A stretch of DNA of 64,000 nucleotides from Sphingobium sp. AP50 (GTDB lineage Bacteria > Pseudomonadota > Alphaproteobacteria > Sphingomonadales > Sphingomonadaceae). The stretch spans positions 620,001 to 684,000 of the forward strand of contig NZ_FNYZ01000001.1 of the NCBI RefSeq assembly GCF_900109095.1, written 5' to 3'. Position numbers and translations under genes: made by a program. Under the pieces are notes generated by a model. That model did not search any database, had not been told where the DNA came from, and was given only the letters and a program-made list of their open reading frames with translations. Every line of letters begins with the position of its first letter. Position 1 is the stretch's first letter. Below, in pieces: positions 42,174-55,651 of this stretch.

Positions 42174-42365
42174 ATGGTGGAATTTGCAGCGCTGACCTAT
42201 GGTTTGCTGGCCAGCATCATTCTTTCAGCGGCGCAACGGAACCGGAAGCTGGCAAAGCCGCATCCGCCGTTGCTGCTTTATATGGGCTATCTGCTGTGCG
42301 GCCTGTCGGCGGGACTGGCGCTGGCGCTGGGCTATGTCGCGCTGACCGGATTGTTCGGGGCCTGA
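42174..42365 (+). CDS. Small membrane protein of unknown function
   Basis: The 63-residue protein has two predicted transmembrane helices (about 4-19 and 33-59) with a basic turn ([12 protein letters not shown]) between. No family is recognised. It has an ATG start and lies between tilS and ftsH, 79 bases before ftsH; its length, hydrophobicity and location suggest a real gene, perhaps an FtsH partner or substrate, but that is speculation. Confidence 0.6.
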   Translation: MVEFAALTYGLLASIILSAAQRNRKLAKPHPPLLLYMGYLLCGLSAGLALALGYVALTGLFGA

Positions 42366-42444
42366 TAGCCGTAAAGATGCACATATCGCCGCCGTCGCTT
42401 GCGATTTTGCGGGCGTGCCCTATCTTGGCTGGCGAAAGAGAGTG

Positions 42445-44370
<1,926 letters not shown>

Positions 44371-44397
<27 letters not shown>

Positions 44398-44456
44398 GGC
44401 GCAGGACAGGTGAATGAAAAAAGGGGCGTGGCCGTGATGGCCGCGCCCCTTTTTTC
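44371..44456 (+). repeat. Direct repeat C, copy 1 (end of ftsH plus terminator)
   Basis: About 85 bases, starting GGTGAGGCTTCGC and including the last FtsH codons and the terminator hairpin, are about 80% identical to 46233-46315 in the same orientation. The pair flanks the GH43 gene. Confidence 0.8.
44417..44455 (+). terminator. Rho-independent terminator of ftsH
   Basis: A 17-base stem (44417-44433 with 44439-44455, one T-G pair) has an A-run before and a T-run after, so it can work on both strands. It is nearly identical to the hairpin at 46279-46313. Confidence 0.92.
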
Positions 44457-44531
44457 GTTTCGTGCCATTGCGTTGCGAGGGCGGGGGGATCAGAAGCAGA
44501 GTCTGATACAGGAAAATTCAGGGGAGATATC

Positions 44532-46178
44532 TTGGCCCATTCCCGCCGTGATGCGATGTTCCTCGGACTGGCTTCGACAGCCGGGCTGGCTATGCCGGGG
44601 CTGGGCGAGGCAAAGGTGGCGGGAGCTTGTGCCACCAGTCCGGTCTGGCGCCGTGGTGCGGAGGGTGAGCGACTGGCGGACCTGGGCAATGGGCGCTTCC
44701 TGAACCCGGTTCTGTCGGGGGATCGGCCTGATCCCAACATATTGAAGGATGGTGCCGATTATTGGGCAACCTTCTCTTCCTTCGACTATTTCCCGGCGGT
44801 CGTGATCTGGCATTCGCGCGATCTGGTGAACTGGCGGCCGGTGGGGCCGGCGCTGACCGTGCCGCTCGGTTCCGTCTGGGCGTTGGACATTGCCAAGCAT
44901 GATGGCCGCTATTTCATCTATATTCCGGTGTTCAACCCCACCGATCCCAGCTTTTCGGCGGGGCCGGCCATTCCCTGCAAGATTTTCGTCGTCCATGCCG
45001 ACCGGATGGAGGGGCCTTGGAGCGACCCCGTCGACATGGATATCAAGGGCTATATCGACCCCGGCCATGCGGCAGACGAGGATGGTAAACGCTATCTGTT
45101 CCTGAATGGCGGCGCGCGGGTGCGGATCAGCGATGATGGCCTGCGCCGGGACGGACCGATCGAGCAGGTCTATGAAGGCTGGCCGATCCCGGAGGACTGG
45201 ATCATCGAGGGGCTGGCGCTGGAAGGCCCCAAGATACTGCGTCGTGACGGCTGGTTCTACCTGTTTTCCGGGCAGGGCGGCACGGCGGGGCCGCCGACCA
45301 GCCATATGGTGATCGTCGCGCGATCCCGATCGATCAACGGTCCGTGGGAAAATTGCCCGCATAACCCGATTGTCCGGACGGTGAGCGCGGGTGAACCCTG
45401 GTGGTCGCGCGGCCATGGCACGGCGGTTCAGGCCCCCGCGGGTGATTGGTGGTTGGCCTATCATGGCTATGAAAATGGCTATCGCACGCTGGGGCGGCAG
45501 ATGCTGCTGGAACCGTTCGTCTGGGATGCGGATGGCTGGCCGCGCATGACCGGCGGCGACCTGTCGGCGCCGCTGCCCATGCCGGCGGCCCGGCGTGCGG
45601 TCGGGCCGGGACTTGCCCTGTCCGGTCCGTTCAAGCCGGACGACATGGGCAGCCGGCTGGCCTTCTTTGCGCCCGGCGTGGACTATCTTGATCGCGTTGC
45701 TTTCAAGGATGGCACGCTGACGTTGAAGGCGCAGGGGAAGGGGCCGGCGGAATCCTCGCCGCTGGCCTTCATCACCGGGGATCGTTCCTATGAAATGATC
45801 GTCGATGTCGAACTGGAGGGCGGCGCGCAGGCGGGCCTTCTTCTCTTCTATAATGCCCGATATTTTGTAGGTCTGGGGTCGGATGCGGACGCGCTGCACA
45901 GTTACAAGGTCGGGCAGGAACAGAGTTATCCGCCGCCCGGACCGGCTGTGGGCAGCCGCTTTTCGCTGCGGGTCGTCAATGACGATAATGTCGCCAGCTT
46001 CTTCATTCGCGGCGCCGGCAAGGCGTGGCGCAAGATCATTTCCTATGAAGTGTCGAGTTATAATCACAATCTGGCGGATGGTTTCCTGAGCCTGCGCCCG
46101 GCGCTGTTCGTGTCGGGCAACGGACAGGCGCGCTTTTCCAATCTGCTCTATCGCGGACGGGATGGGCCGCGGGCGTAG
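44532..46178 (+). CDS. Tat-exported glycoside hydrolase family 43 protein
   Basis: The 548-residue secreted enzyme has a Tat motif (SRRDAMF at 4-10). A five-bladed GH43 propeller (about 50-350) follows, with the catalytic base in GDRPDPNIL, the pKa-modulating Asp in GYIDPGHA and the acid in IEGLALEGPKI. A beta-sandwich of the DUF1349/GH43 C2 type (about 375-540, SRLAFFAPGVDYLDRVAF onward) completes it. GH43 enzymes remove arabinose or xylose from plant polysaccharides. The start is TTG 44532 with GGGGAGA just upstream. It stands between two copies of repeat C. Confidence 0.87.
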   Translation: MAHSRRDAMFLGLASTAGLAMPGLGEAKVAGACATSPVWRRGAEGERLADLGNGRFLNPVLSGDRPDPNILKDGADYWATFSSFDYFPAVVIWHSRDLVNWRPVGPALTVPLGSVWALDIAKHDGRYFIYIPVFNPTDPSFSAGPAIPCKIFVVHADRMEGPWSDPVDMDIKGYIDPGHAADEDGKRYLFLNGGARVRISDDGLRRDGPIEQVYEGWPIPEDWIIEGLALEGPKILRRDGWFYLFSGQGGTAGPPTSHMVIVARSRSINGPWENCPHNPIVRTVSAGEPWWSRGHGTAVQAPAGDWWLAYHGYENGYRTLGRQMLLEPFVWDADGWPRMTGGDLSAPLPMPAARRAVGPGLALSGPFKPDDMGSRLAFFAPGVDYLDRVAFKDGTLTLKAQGKGPAESSPLAFITGDRSYEMIVDVELEGGAQAGLLLFYNARYFVGLGSDADALHSYKVGQEQSYPPPGPAVGSRFSLRVVNDDNVASFFIRGAGKAWRKIISYEVSSYNHNLADGFLSLRPALFVSGNGQARFSNLLYRGRDGPRA

Positions 46179-46232
46179 CGACAGGTTGGAAGCCGCGGAA
46201 AATGCCCAAAAGGTCTGACCGTTTTGTGGGTT

Positions 46233-46315
46233 GGTGAGGCTTCGCGCGCGGGAGCCTGAGGCGCAGGAGAAACGAACGAAAAAAGGGGCGTGGCCGTTGT
46301 GGCCGCGCCCCTTTG
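46233..46315 (+). repeat. Direct repeat C, copy 2 (terminator after GH43)
   Basis: This second copy of the segment at 44371-44456 includes the hairpin AAAAAAGGGGCGTGGCC / GGCCGCGCCCCTTT (46279-46313). It lies between the convergent GH43 and GT61 genes and can terminate both. Confidence 0.8.
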
Positions 46316-46345
46316 CTTTGCCCGAATTTTTTCCCGCCGCGCTGA

Positions 46346-49166
<2,821 letters not shown>

Positions 49167-49170
49167 TCAT

Positions 49171-49321
49171 TCCTCCCCGATGCGGGGAGGGGGACCGCTG
49201 GCGCAGCCAGTGGTGGAGGGGGCACGCTGCTTGGCGCTGCCTCTCCTGACTCTGCGCCTGCCGCCTGTCCCCTCCACCACGCCGCTGCGCGACGCGGTCC
49301 CCCTCCCCCTGCGGGGGAGGA
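49171..49321. repeat. Long inverted repeat between guaB and rsmB
   Basis: Arms of about 51 bases (49171-49221 and 49269-49321, about 80% complementary) enclose about 47 bases. The arms contain CCTCCCC...GGGGACCGC and GGTGGAGGGG motifs. The right arm ends in GGGGGAGG, 2 bases before the rsmB ATG, so the repeat supplies that gene's ribosome-binding site. MITE-like; no transposase. Confidence 0.85.
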
Positions 49322-49322
49322 T

Positions 49323-50498
49323 ATGACTCCATCGGCTCGTATTCAGGCGGCGATCGAACTGCTCGACGCGATCATCGCGTCCGCGCGTGATGGCGGCCCG
49401 GCCGCCGACACGCTGATCGCCCGCTATTTCAAGGACCGCCGCTATGCCGGCTCGCGGGACCGGCGGGCGGTGCGCGACCATGTCTATCGCGCGATCCGCC
49501 GTGCGGCCGAGCGGCCCGATGACGGGCGGATGGCGATGGTCGGGCTGGCGCGCGACCTGCCCGAAATCGCCGCCCTGTTCGATGGCAGCGCCCATGCGCC
49601 CGCGCCCATCGCGCCGGGCGAGCAGGGCGCGGCACCGGGGGCCGTACCCGGCTGGCTGATGCCCTTGCTGGCGGCGCCGGTGGAGCAGGACGCGCTGCTG
49701 GGCCGTGCCCCGGTCGACCTGCGGGTCAATGCGCTCAAGGGAACGCCGGCCGATTTCGCCGCGCTGTTGCCCGATGCCGATCCCATCGCCGGGCTCGCAC
49801 AGGGGCGCCGCCTGCCCGAAGGCTTCCCGATCGAACAGAATCCCGCCTGGAAGCAGGGTCTGGTCGAAGTGCAGGATGCCGGCAGCCAGTTCATCGTCCA
49901 GGCCTGCGGCGCGCAACCGGGCATGACCGTGGTCGATATGTGCGCGGGCGCAGGTGGCAAGACGCTGGCGCTGGCCGCCGCCATGGCGGGCAAGGGCATG
50001 CTGATCGCCGCCGACACGATCCGGTCGCGTCTCGCGCGGCTGGGGCCACGAGCCGAGCGGGCGGGCGCGACCTTCATCGAAACGCTGCTGCTGGACCAGA
50101 GCCATGAAACGCGCGCGCTGGACAGCCTGAAGGGGCAGGCGGACATCGTGCTGGTCGATGCGCCTTGCTCCGGCACGGGCACCTGGCGCCGCAATCCGGA
50201 GGCGCGCTGGCGACTGACGCCGGAGCGGCTGGACCGGCTCGTCGCGGAGCAGGCCCGTATCCTCGATTTCGCCGCGCCGCTGCTGGCGCCCGATGGCGTG
50301 CTGCTCTATGCTACCTGTGCCCTGACGGACCGGGAGGGGCGCGATCAGGCGGACGCCTTCCTCGCGCGCCATGCCGGTTGGGTGGCGGACCCGATCGACC
50401 TGCCAGTGGGGCGCCGGCACGGGGCGGGGCTGTTGCTGACGCCGGGGCATGATGGCAGCGACGGCTTCTACTTCGCGCGGCTCAAGCGGGGGACTTGA
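49323..50498 (+). CDS. rsmB: 16S rRNA (cytosine-967-C5)-methyltransferase RsmB-like
   Basis: The 391-residue SAM enzyme has an N-terminal helical NusB-like region (1-140) and a Rossmann methyltransferase: [17 protein letters not shown] motif [35 protein letters not shown] with Cys282 and [13 protein letters not shown] with the nucleophile-type Cys332. Both cysteines of the m5C RNA methyltransferases are present. The NusB-like segment is shorter than in E. coli RsmB, so a related rRNA or tRNA target is possible. Start fixed by the ATG immediately after the repeat. Confidence 0.88.
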   Translation: MTPSARIQAAIELLDAIIASARDGGPAADTLIARYFKDRRYAGSRDRRAVRDHVYRAIRRAAERPDDGRMAMVGLARDLPEIAALFDGSAHAPAPIAPGEQGAAPGAVPGWLMPLLAAPVEQDALLGRAPVDLRVNALKGTPADFAALLPDADPIAGLAQGRRLPEGFPIEQNPAWKQGLVEVQDAGSQFIVQACGAQPGMTVVDMCAGAGGKTLALAAAMAGKGMLIAADTIRSRLARLGPRAERAGATFIETLLLDQSHETRALDSLKGQADIVLVDAPCSGTGTWRRNPEARWRLTPERLDRLVAEQARILDFAAPLLAPDGVLLYATCALTDREGRDQADAFLARHAGWVADPIDLPVGRRHGAGLLLTPGHDGSDGFYFARLKRGT

Positions 50499-50575
50499 AA
50501 CAGACCATGGACAAAGCCGCGCAAAATCGCGACTATTGCGTGGAATCAGCGCCTGAAACATGGCTGGAGATAATG

Positions 50576-51094
50576 ATGCGTTTCACCCCTGCCTCAATTG
50601 CCCTTGCCGTCGTTCTGACCACCGTGTCGAGCGTGGGGCTGAGCCAGAAGCCCGACAGCCAGATCAGTCCGCAGTCGGTGGAATGGCAAAAGGCGGGGGA
50701 GGCCGCACGCCGGGCCGGCAATCTGGATGGCGCCACCGATGCGCTGGAAAGCGCGCTGGCGATCGATCCGCGCAATCGCACGGCCTATGTCGAACTGGCC
50801 GAAGTGGCCCGCGCGCAGGGGCTTCAGGGCAAGGCGATCCGCCTCTACAAGGAAGCGCTGCTGCTCGACCCGACCGACATCGCCGCGCTGTCCGGACAGG
50901 GCGAAGCGATGATGGAAAAGGGCGCGGTGACAAGCGCCAAGGATGTCCTCGCCAAGGCGCAGGCCCTGTGCAAGGGCGATTGCGCCCCGGTCGGCAAACT
51001 CGCCGCCGCGATCCAGAAGGGCCCGCCCGCCGTCGCAATGACCGACAAGACGGTTGCGCCGGAGCCCAAGGCCGCGCCGGTCGAGAAGCCCTGA
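50576..51094 (+). CDS. Exported TPR protein
   Basis: The 172-residue protein has a signal peptide (1-23, ending VGLSQ) and about two or three TPR units ([30 protein letters not shown], then [30 protein letters not shown]). A CKGDC pair (about 138-142) and a charged, Pro/Ala-rich tail follow. Probably periplasmic; function unknown. The frame opens at 50495 overlapping rsmB, but the ATG at 50576 has GGAGA 5 bases upstream and begins the signal peptide. Confidence 0.75.
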   Translation: MRFTPASIALAVVLTTVSSVGLSQKPDSQISPQSVEWQKAGEAARRAGNLDGATDALESALAIDPRNRTAYVELAEVARAQGLQGKAIRLYKEALLLDPTDIAALSGQGEAMMEKGAVTSAKDVLAKAQALCKGDCAPVGKLAAAIQKGPPAVAMTDKTVAPEPKAAPVEKP

Positions 51095-51213
51095 TCGGGG
51101 CTTTAGGCGGAGAGAAAAGGCTGCGCCGGAGCTTTACTTTTTAAGTAGCGTGAATTTATTCAAGTGCCGACAAATGCCGGATTTGGGTGGTTGGCGCAGG
51201 TCACGCTTTTATT

Positions 51214-51338
51214 GCCCCTCCCGTAAACGGGAGGGGCGGCGAGACTTAATGAGCGTAGCGAATTTAGTCGCAGCGGGGTGGGCATTTGCAACCTAGCGCC
51301 AGCCCACCCCCTAACCCCCTCCCGCCAGCGGGAGGGGG
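51214..51338. repeat. Composite G/C palindromes downstream of the TPR gene
   Basis: Two 10-base perfect hairpins lie here: GCCCCTCCCG/CGGGAGGGGC (51214-51237) and CCCCCTCCCG/CGGGAGGGGG (51315-51338). GGGGTGGGC (51275-51283) and GCCCACCCC (51302-51310) between them can also pair. This is a typical sphingomonad intergenic element; the surrounding 51095-51359 holds no gene. Confidence 0.8.
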
Positions 51339-51359
51339 AATAAGTTCTGCTATTGGTTG

Positions 51360-51605
51360 CTATCCACCTATCCCATTGGGAAAGAAAAACTGCCCGATGG
51401 TGGCAACTGCAGAAGCGGCGGTCAAAAAGCTCAACAGTGCAGCAATCGCCCAAAAGCGGAGCGGTTGATCTTTCCGTCGTCCAGAAAATTTCACTACTGG
51501 CTGTTCAAACGTCATTACACCGGATGAAAAGCCCCGGACGAGCAAGTAACCGAACAGTCCCGTGCATAGGATCGTGATAATTGGTCCGTATATATCTTCG
51601 CTCAT
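51360..51605 (-). CDS. Small membrane protein of unknown function
   Basis: The 81-residue protein has two predicted transmembrane helices (about 8-26 and 50-73) separated by a basic loop with FSGRRKDQPL. Codon use and composition are less GC-biased than the neighbours. No family recognised. No strong ribosome-binding site is seen, but the hydrophobic pattern and the absence of a gene on the other strand support a real gene. Confidence 0.55.
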   Translation of the reverse strand: MSEDIYGPIITILCTGLFGYLLVRGFSSGVMTFEQPVVKFSGRRKDQPLRFWAIAALLSFLTAASAVATIGQFFFPNGIGG

Positions 51606-51756
51606 GATGCTTCATTGCACCCGGACGGTGCTGTAGCAATTGGATATGGCGGCACTCCGACTGAATGACAGATCATGCTCCCGTTCCGTCATCCGGAATT
51701 TGTCCACGACGTCTGGGGCCTTCATCTCGAAGCAAACGGCCCAAGGTAAACGCACC

Positions 51757-52308
51757 TCAATCCAAGCGCCCCTCGCGCCATTCGCCCGGCGCGATGCCGT
51801 CCAGCGTCCAGTCGCCGATGCGCCAGCGGACCAGCCGCAGCGTGGGGTGGCCCACGGCAGCGGTCATGCGGCGGACCTGCCTGTTGCGGCCTTCGCGGAT
51901 GGTGAGGCTGATCCAGCCATCGGGCACGCTCTTGCGCACGCGGATCGGGGGATTGCGCGGCCATAGATCGGGGTCGGCGATGCGTTCGGCCTCGGCCGGG
52001 CGGGTCAGGCCGTCCTTCAACTGCACGCCGCGTTGCAGCGCCGTCAGAGCCTCCTCGCCAATTTCGCCTTCCACCTGTACCAGATAGGTTTTGGCCGTCT
52101 TGAACTTGGGATCGGCGATGCGCGATTGCAGGCGGCCGTCGTCCGTCAGCAGCAGCAAGCCTTCGCTGTCCCGATCCAGCCGTCCCGCCGGATAGACGCC
52201 GGGGATCGCGATGGAATCGGACAGGGTGGCGCGCGTCGTTTCGCTGCCCCGGTCGGTGAACTGGGACAGCATGTCATAGGGTTTGTTGAACAGGATCAGG
52301 CGGGACAT
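51757..52308 (-). CDS. rluE: 23S rRNA pseudouridine synthase (RluE-like)
   Basis: The 183-residue RsuA/RluE-family enzyme lacks the S4 domain, as RluE does. It begins [16 protein letters not shown] and has the catalytic Asp45 in [49 protein letters not shown] and the C-terminal GEWREG are RluE-specific. Its E. coli counterpart modifies U2457 of 23S rRNA. It stands 25 bases from rsmA on the same strand. Confidence 0.92.
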   Translation of the reverse strand: MSRLILFNKPYDMLSQFTDRGSETTRATLSDSIAIPGVYPAGRLDRDSEGLLLLTDDGRLQSRIADPKFKTAKTYLVQVEGEIGEEALTALQRGVQLKDGLTRPAEAERIADPDLWPRNPPIRVRKSVPDGWISLTIREGRNRQVRRMTAAVGHPTLRLVRWRIGDWTLDGIAPGEWREGRLD

Positions 52309-52333
52309 GGGCTGGCCGCGCCTCTGTCCGCCG

Positions 52334-53170
52334 TCACTGGCTCAATATCCGCGCTATGGCGACAAATTCCTCGACGCTCACCGTTTCCGCCCGCCGTTGC
52401 GGATCGATGCCCAGGCTTTCCAGTGCTTCCAGCGCGCCGGGCAAGCCCTTGAGGCTCTGGCGCATCATCTTGCGCCGCTGACCAAAGGCGGCAGCGGTCA
52501 GGCGCTCCAGAAACTTCAGTTGCACGCCGTCGGGGGCGGGCTTGGGCGTGATGTGGACCACGGCCGACATCACCTTGGGCGGCGGGGTGAAGGCGCTGCG
52601 ATGCACTTTCATCGCGATCCGCGCATCGCTGCGCCACTGAGACAGCACGGCGAGGCGTCCATAATGGTCGGTGCCCGGCTTCGCGACGATGCGTTCGGCT
52701 ACCTCCATCTGGAACATCAGGGTCAGGCTGTTCCACCAGGGCAACGGCGCCCAGTCGGCCGACAGCCAGCCGACCAGCAGGGGCGTGCCGACATTATAGG
52801 GCAGGTTGGCGATGATATGCGCGCCCGCGCCCGCTTCGGCATGGGCGTCCACTTCCATCGCATCGCCGGAAATGACGCGAAGCTGGCCGGGGAAGGCCTC
52901 CGTCAGTTCATCCAGCGCGGGCAGACAGCGACGGTCGCGTTCCACCGCCACCAGCCGGGCGCCTGCGCGCAGGATGGCACGGGTCAGGCCGCCGGGGCCT
53001 GGGCCGACCTCGAACGCAGGCGCATCCTTCAGCGGGCCGGGAATGGCGGCGATGCGATCGAGCAATTGTTCGTCGAGCAGGAAATTCTGGCCCAGCGCCT
53101 TGCTGGCGGCCAGGCCATGGCGCGCGATCACGTCGCGCAGCGGCGGCAAAGAGGGGCGGGTATCAGCCAT
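52334..53170 (-). CDS. rsmA: 16S rRNA dimethyladenosine transferase (KsgA)
   Basis: RsmA dimethylates A1518 and A1519 of 16S rRNA in late 30S assembly. The 278-residue protein has [20 protein letters not shown] motif [15 protein letters not shown], the catalytic [11 protein letters not shown] and the C-terminal helical domain with [15 protein letters not shown]. It overlaps pdxA by 8 bases, in the lptD-surA-pdxA-rsmA operon order shared with enteric bacteria. Confidence 0.95.
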   Translation of the reverse strand: MADTRPSLPPLRDVIARHGLAASKALGQNFLLDEQLLDRIAAIPGPLKDAPAFEVGPGPGGLTRAILRAGARLVAVERDRRCLPALDELTEAFPGQLRVISGDAMEVDAHAEAGAGAHIIANLPYNVGTPLLVGWLSADWAPLPWWNSLTLMFQMEVAERIVAKPGTDHYGRLAVLSQWRSDARIAMKVHRSAFTPPPKVMSAVVHITPKPAPDGVQLKFLERLTAAAFGQRRKMMRQSLKGLPGALEALESLGIDPQRRAETVSVEEFVAIARILSQ

Positions 53171-54200
53171 AGGTGATGCGAGCGCGGGCCGCTTCGGCCG
53201 CCATTCTGAGCGCGGCGATCATGGCGCCCGGATTGGCGCTGTCGGTGCCGGCAATGCCGAAGGCGGTGCCATGATCGGGCGATGTGCGCACGATCGGCAG
53301 GCCCAGCGTGATATTGACGCCATCGTCAAAATTCAGCGTCTTGATCGGGATCAGCGCCTGATCATGATACATGCACAGCGCCGCGTCATAGGTTTCGCGG
53401 GCGCGGGCGTGGAACATGCCATCGGCCGCCAGCGGGCCGACAATATCCAGACCATCGGCGCGCAGCAGTTCGATGGCCGGGCGGATCACGTCAATCTCTT
53501 CCCGGCCCAGCGCGCCATTTTCGCCCGCATGGGGGTTGAGGCCCGCGACGGCGAGGCGCGGGCGGGCAATGCCGAAATTGCGCTGCAATCCCTTGGCCGT
53601 GGTCATCGCACGGGCACGGATCAGGTCGATGGTCAGCACGCTCGGCACGTCCGCCAGCGCGATGTGGATGGTGATCGGCACGACCTTCAGCGACGGGCCG
53701 GCCAGCATCATCACCGCATTATGCGGCGCCACGCCACAGCGTTCCGCCACGAATTCGGTCTGGCCCGGATGGGTGAAGCCCACGCCATAAAGCTGTTCCT
53801 TGCCCACCGGCGCGGTGACGATGCCGGCGGCCGATCCCGACCGCGCGAGGCCGACCGCGACTTCCAGCGCCTGAAATGCGGTGCGGGCACCATCGATGCT
53901 GGGGCTGCCCGGCACGATCTCGCCCGCTTCGGCGACTTGCAGGCAGGGCAGGGCGCGGCCGAACACATCGGCGGCTTCCTCTGGCGAACTGATCGTCGCT
54001 ATCGGGCCAAGCCAGACCGCGCGCAGAGATGCGGCATCACCGACCGCGAAGAAAGGCGGCAGGCCGCGTGCTTCCCGCATCACCCAGCTTTTGGCGACGA
54101 TTTCCGGCCCTATGCCCGCCGGATCGCCCAGCGAGACGGCGAAGGGCGCCAGATCGGTTCGATCCGGCGCGCCGGTATCAGTTATATTCGATGATGGCAT
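53163..54200 (-). CDS. pdxA: 4-hydroxythreonine-4-phosphate dehydrogenase
   Basis: PdxA makes the amino-ketone that PdxJ condenses into pyridoxine phosphate. The 345-residue enzyme has [13 protein letters not shown], the metal-binding histidines in [18 protein letters not shown] and [13 protein letters not shown], and [15 protein letters not shown] 54200 is the only near Met, giving about 18 residues before the conserved core. It overlaps surA by 23 bases. The PLP-dependent enzymes elsewhere in the window need its product. Confidence 0.95.
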   Translation of the reverse strand: MPSSNITDTGAPDRTDLAPFAVSLGDPAGIGPEIVAKSWVMREARGLPPFFAVGDAASLRAVWLGPIATISSPEEAADVFGRALPCLQVAEAGEIVPGSPSIDGARTAFQALEVAVGLARSGSAAGIVTAPVGKEQLYGVGFTHPGQTEFVAERCGVAPHNAVMMLAGPSLKVVPITIHIALADVPSVLTIDLIRARAMTTAKGLQRNFGIARPRLAVAGLNPHAGENGALGREEIDVIRPAIELLRADGLDIVGPLAADGMFHARARETYDAALCMYHDQALIPIKTLNFDDGVNITLGLPIVRTSPDHGTAFGIAGTDSANPGAMIAALRMAAEAARARITYG

Positions 54201-55563
54201 CGCGTCGCAGATCGCGCAGATAGATGCGGGCGCGCTTGTTGACCCGTTCTTCTTCCAACTGGGCCATGATCTGGTCCGGATTGGGCGCATTGGCCGATGC
54301 CGGATCGTCGCGGCCGCAGACCACCAGCACGCGCACGCCATCGGTGATCGAACCGAAGGGCGGCGTGGTTTCGCCGACCTGCAAGTTCAGCAGAATGTCC
54401 TGCAACTGCGGCGGCAGGTCACGGATCTTCACATTGTCATTGTCAACGACATCGGCGCCGATCTTGCCGCCAATCTCATTGGCCTGACCGCAGCCCTTGA
54501 TCTCCTTGACCGCGGCGGCGAAGGCGGCGGCCTTGCTGCTGGCCGCTTCCTTGGTCGTGCCCTGCGGGAAGAGGACCGACAATTGTTTCAGGCTGAGCAG
54601 CGAATCACGCGGATCGGCGGTCAGCACCTTGCGCTTGTCCATCACATAGATGATCGACACGCCGCCGACGGTTTCGATCGGGCCGGCAATCTGGCCGACC
54701 TGCATGTCTGCGGCGGCCGTGGCCAGTTCGCTGGGCAACTGCCCCGGCTTGATCCAGCCGAGATCGCCACCGACCGCAGCGGTCGATGCTTCGGAGAATT
54801 GACGGGCATAGGCCTGGAAGCTGCCGCCCTTCTGAATCTGTTCGATGATGTTGCGGGCGTTGGCGACAATCTGTTCGCGATTTTCCGGCGTCGCCGACAG
54901 ATAGATTTCGCCCAGACGGAATTCGTCGGCGCCCTTGGCCGCGTTCAGCCGGTCGACCACCGACTTCACTTCTTCTTCGGACACATTGACGAAGGGCTGG
55001 ATATTGCGGCGTTGCAGACGGCTCCAGGCCAGTTCGCCTTCGATCTGGCGCTTGATGCTGGCGGCCGAGCTGCCCTTTTCGCGCAGATAGCCGTCGAACT
55101 GGGCCGGCGACTGGCGGAAATTGCTCGCCACCCGCTCATAGCTCTGGTTGACCTCAGCCGGGTCGATCTTGATGTCGTTGGCGGCAGCTTCCTGAATTTG
55201 CAGCGTTTCGTCGATCAGGTTGCGCAGCACCTGCACGCGCAGCCGCTCCTTCTCGTCATCCGCCACCTTGCCGCCATTGGCGGTGATGATCAGGGCGAGG
55301 CGCTGGTCGACATCGGTGCCGGTGATGATGCGGCCGTTGACGATCGCGGTCGCCTTGCGGACATTGGGGTCGCTCTTGCCAAAGACGGTGACGTCCTTGG
55401 GCAGGTTGAGCTGCTGCGCCCCGATGCCATCATCGTCGCCGACCGTCTGTGCCAGAACAGGCTGGGCGACGGCGCTGAGCAGCGCCGAGGACAAAAGCAG
55501 GGTGCGCAGGCCCGAACGAACGCCATGCGACAGGCGGTTGGGCGAGGGAACGACAGACAGCAT
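54178..55563 (-). CDS. surA: Periplasmic peptidyl-prolyl isomerase and chaperone SurA
   Basis: SurA escorts outer-membrane proteins to the BAM complex. The 461-residue protein has a signal peptide (1-38, ending VLAQ) and an N-terminal SurA domain (VNGRIITGTDVDQRLAL, LRNLIDETLQIQEA). A parvulin PPIase domain follows (about 200-300, SEASTAAVGGDLGWIKPGQLP, IAGPIETVGGVSIIYV), then a second degenerate one and a C-terminal helix. LptD, its best-known client, is encoded upstream. The ATG at 55563 starts the signal peptide. Confidence 0.94.
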   Translation of the reverse strand: MLSVVPSPNRLSHGVRSGLRTLLLSSALLSAVAQPVLAQTVGDDDGIGAQQLNLPKDVTVFGKSDPNVRKATAIVNGRIITGTDVDQRLALIITANGGKVADDEKERLRVQVLRNLIDETLQIQEAAANDIKIDPAEVNQSYERVASNFRQSPAQFDGYLREKGSSAASIKRQIEGELAWSRLQRRNIQPFVNVSEEEVKSVVDRLNAAKGADEFRLGEIYLSATPENREQIVANARNIIEQIQKGGSFQAYARQFSEASTAAVGGDLGWIKPGQLPSELATAAADMQVGQIAGPIETVGGVSIIYVMDKRKVLTADPRDSLLSLKQLSVLFPQGTTKEAASSKAAAFAAAVKEIKGCGQANEIGGKIGADVVDNDNVKIRDLPPQLQDILLNLQVGETTPPFGSITDGVRVLVVCGRDDPASANAPNPDQIMAQLEEERVNKRARIYLRDLRRDAIIEYN

Positions 55564-55651
55564 CGTCGGCAAAAATCTCCAATACGGTACGGCGCGTGAT
55601 GCGCCGGTCCGCCTTAACCAGCCCTGACAGGGAACACGGGATGCGTGACCC

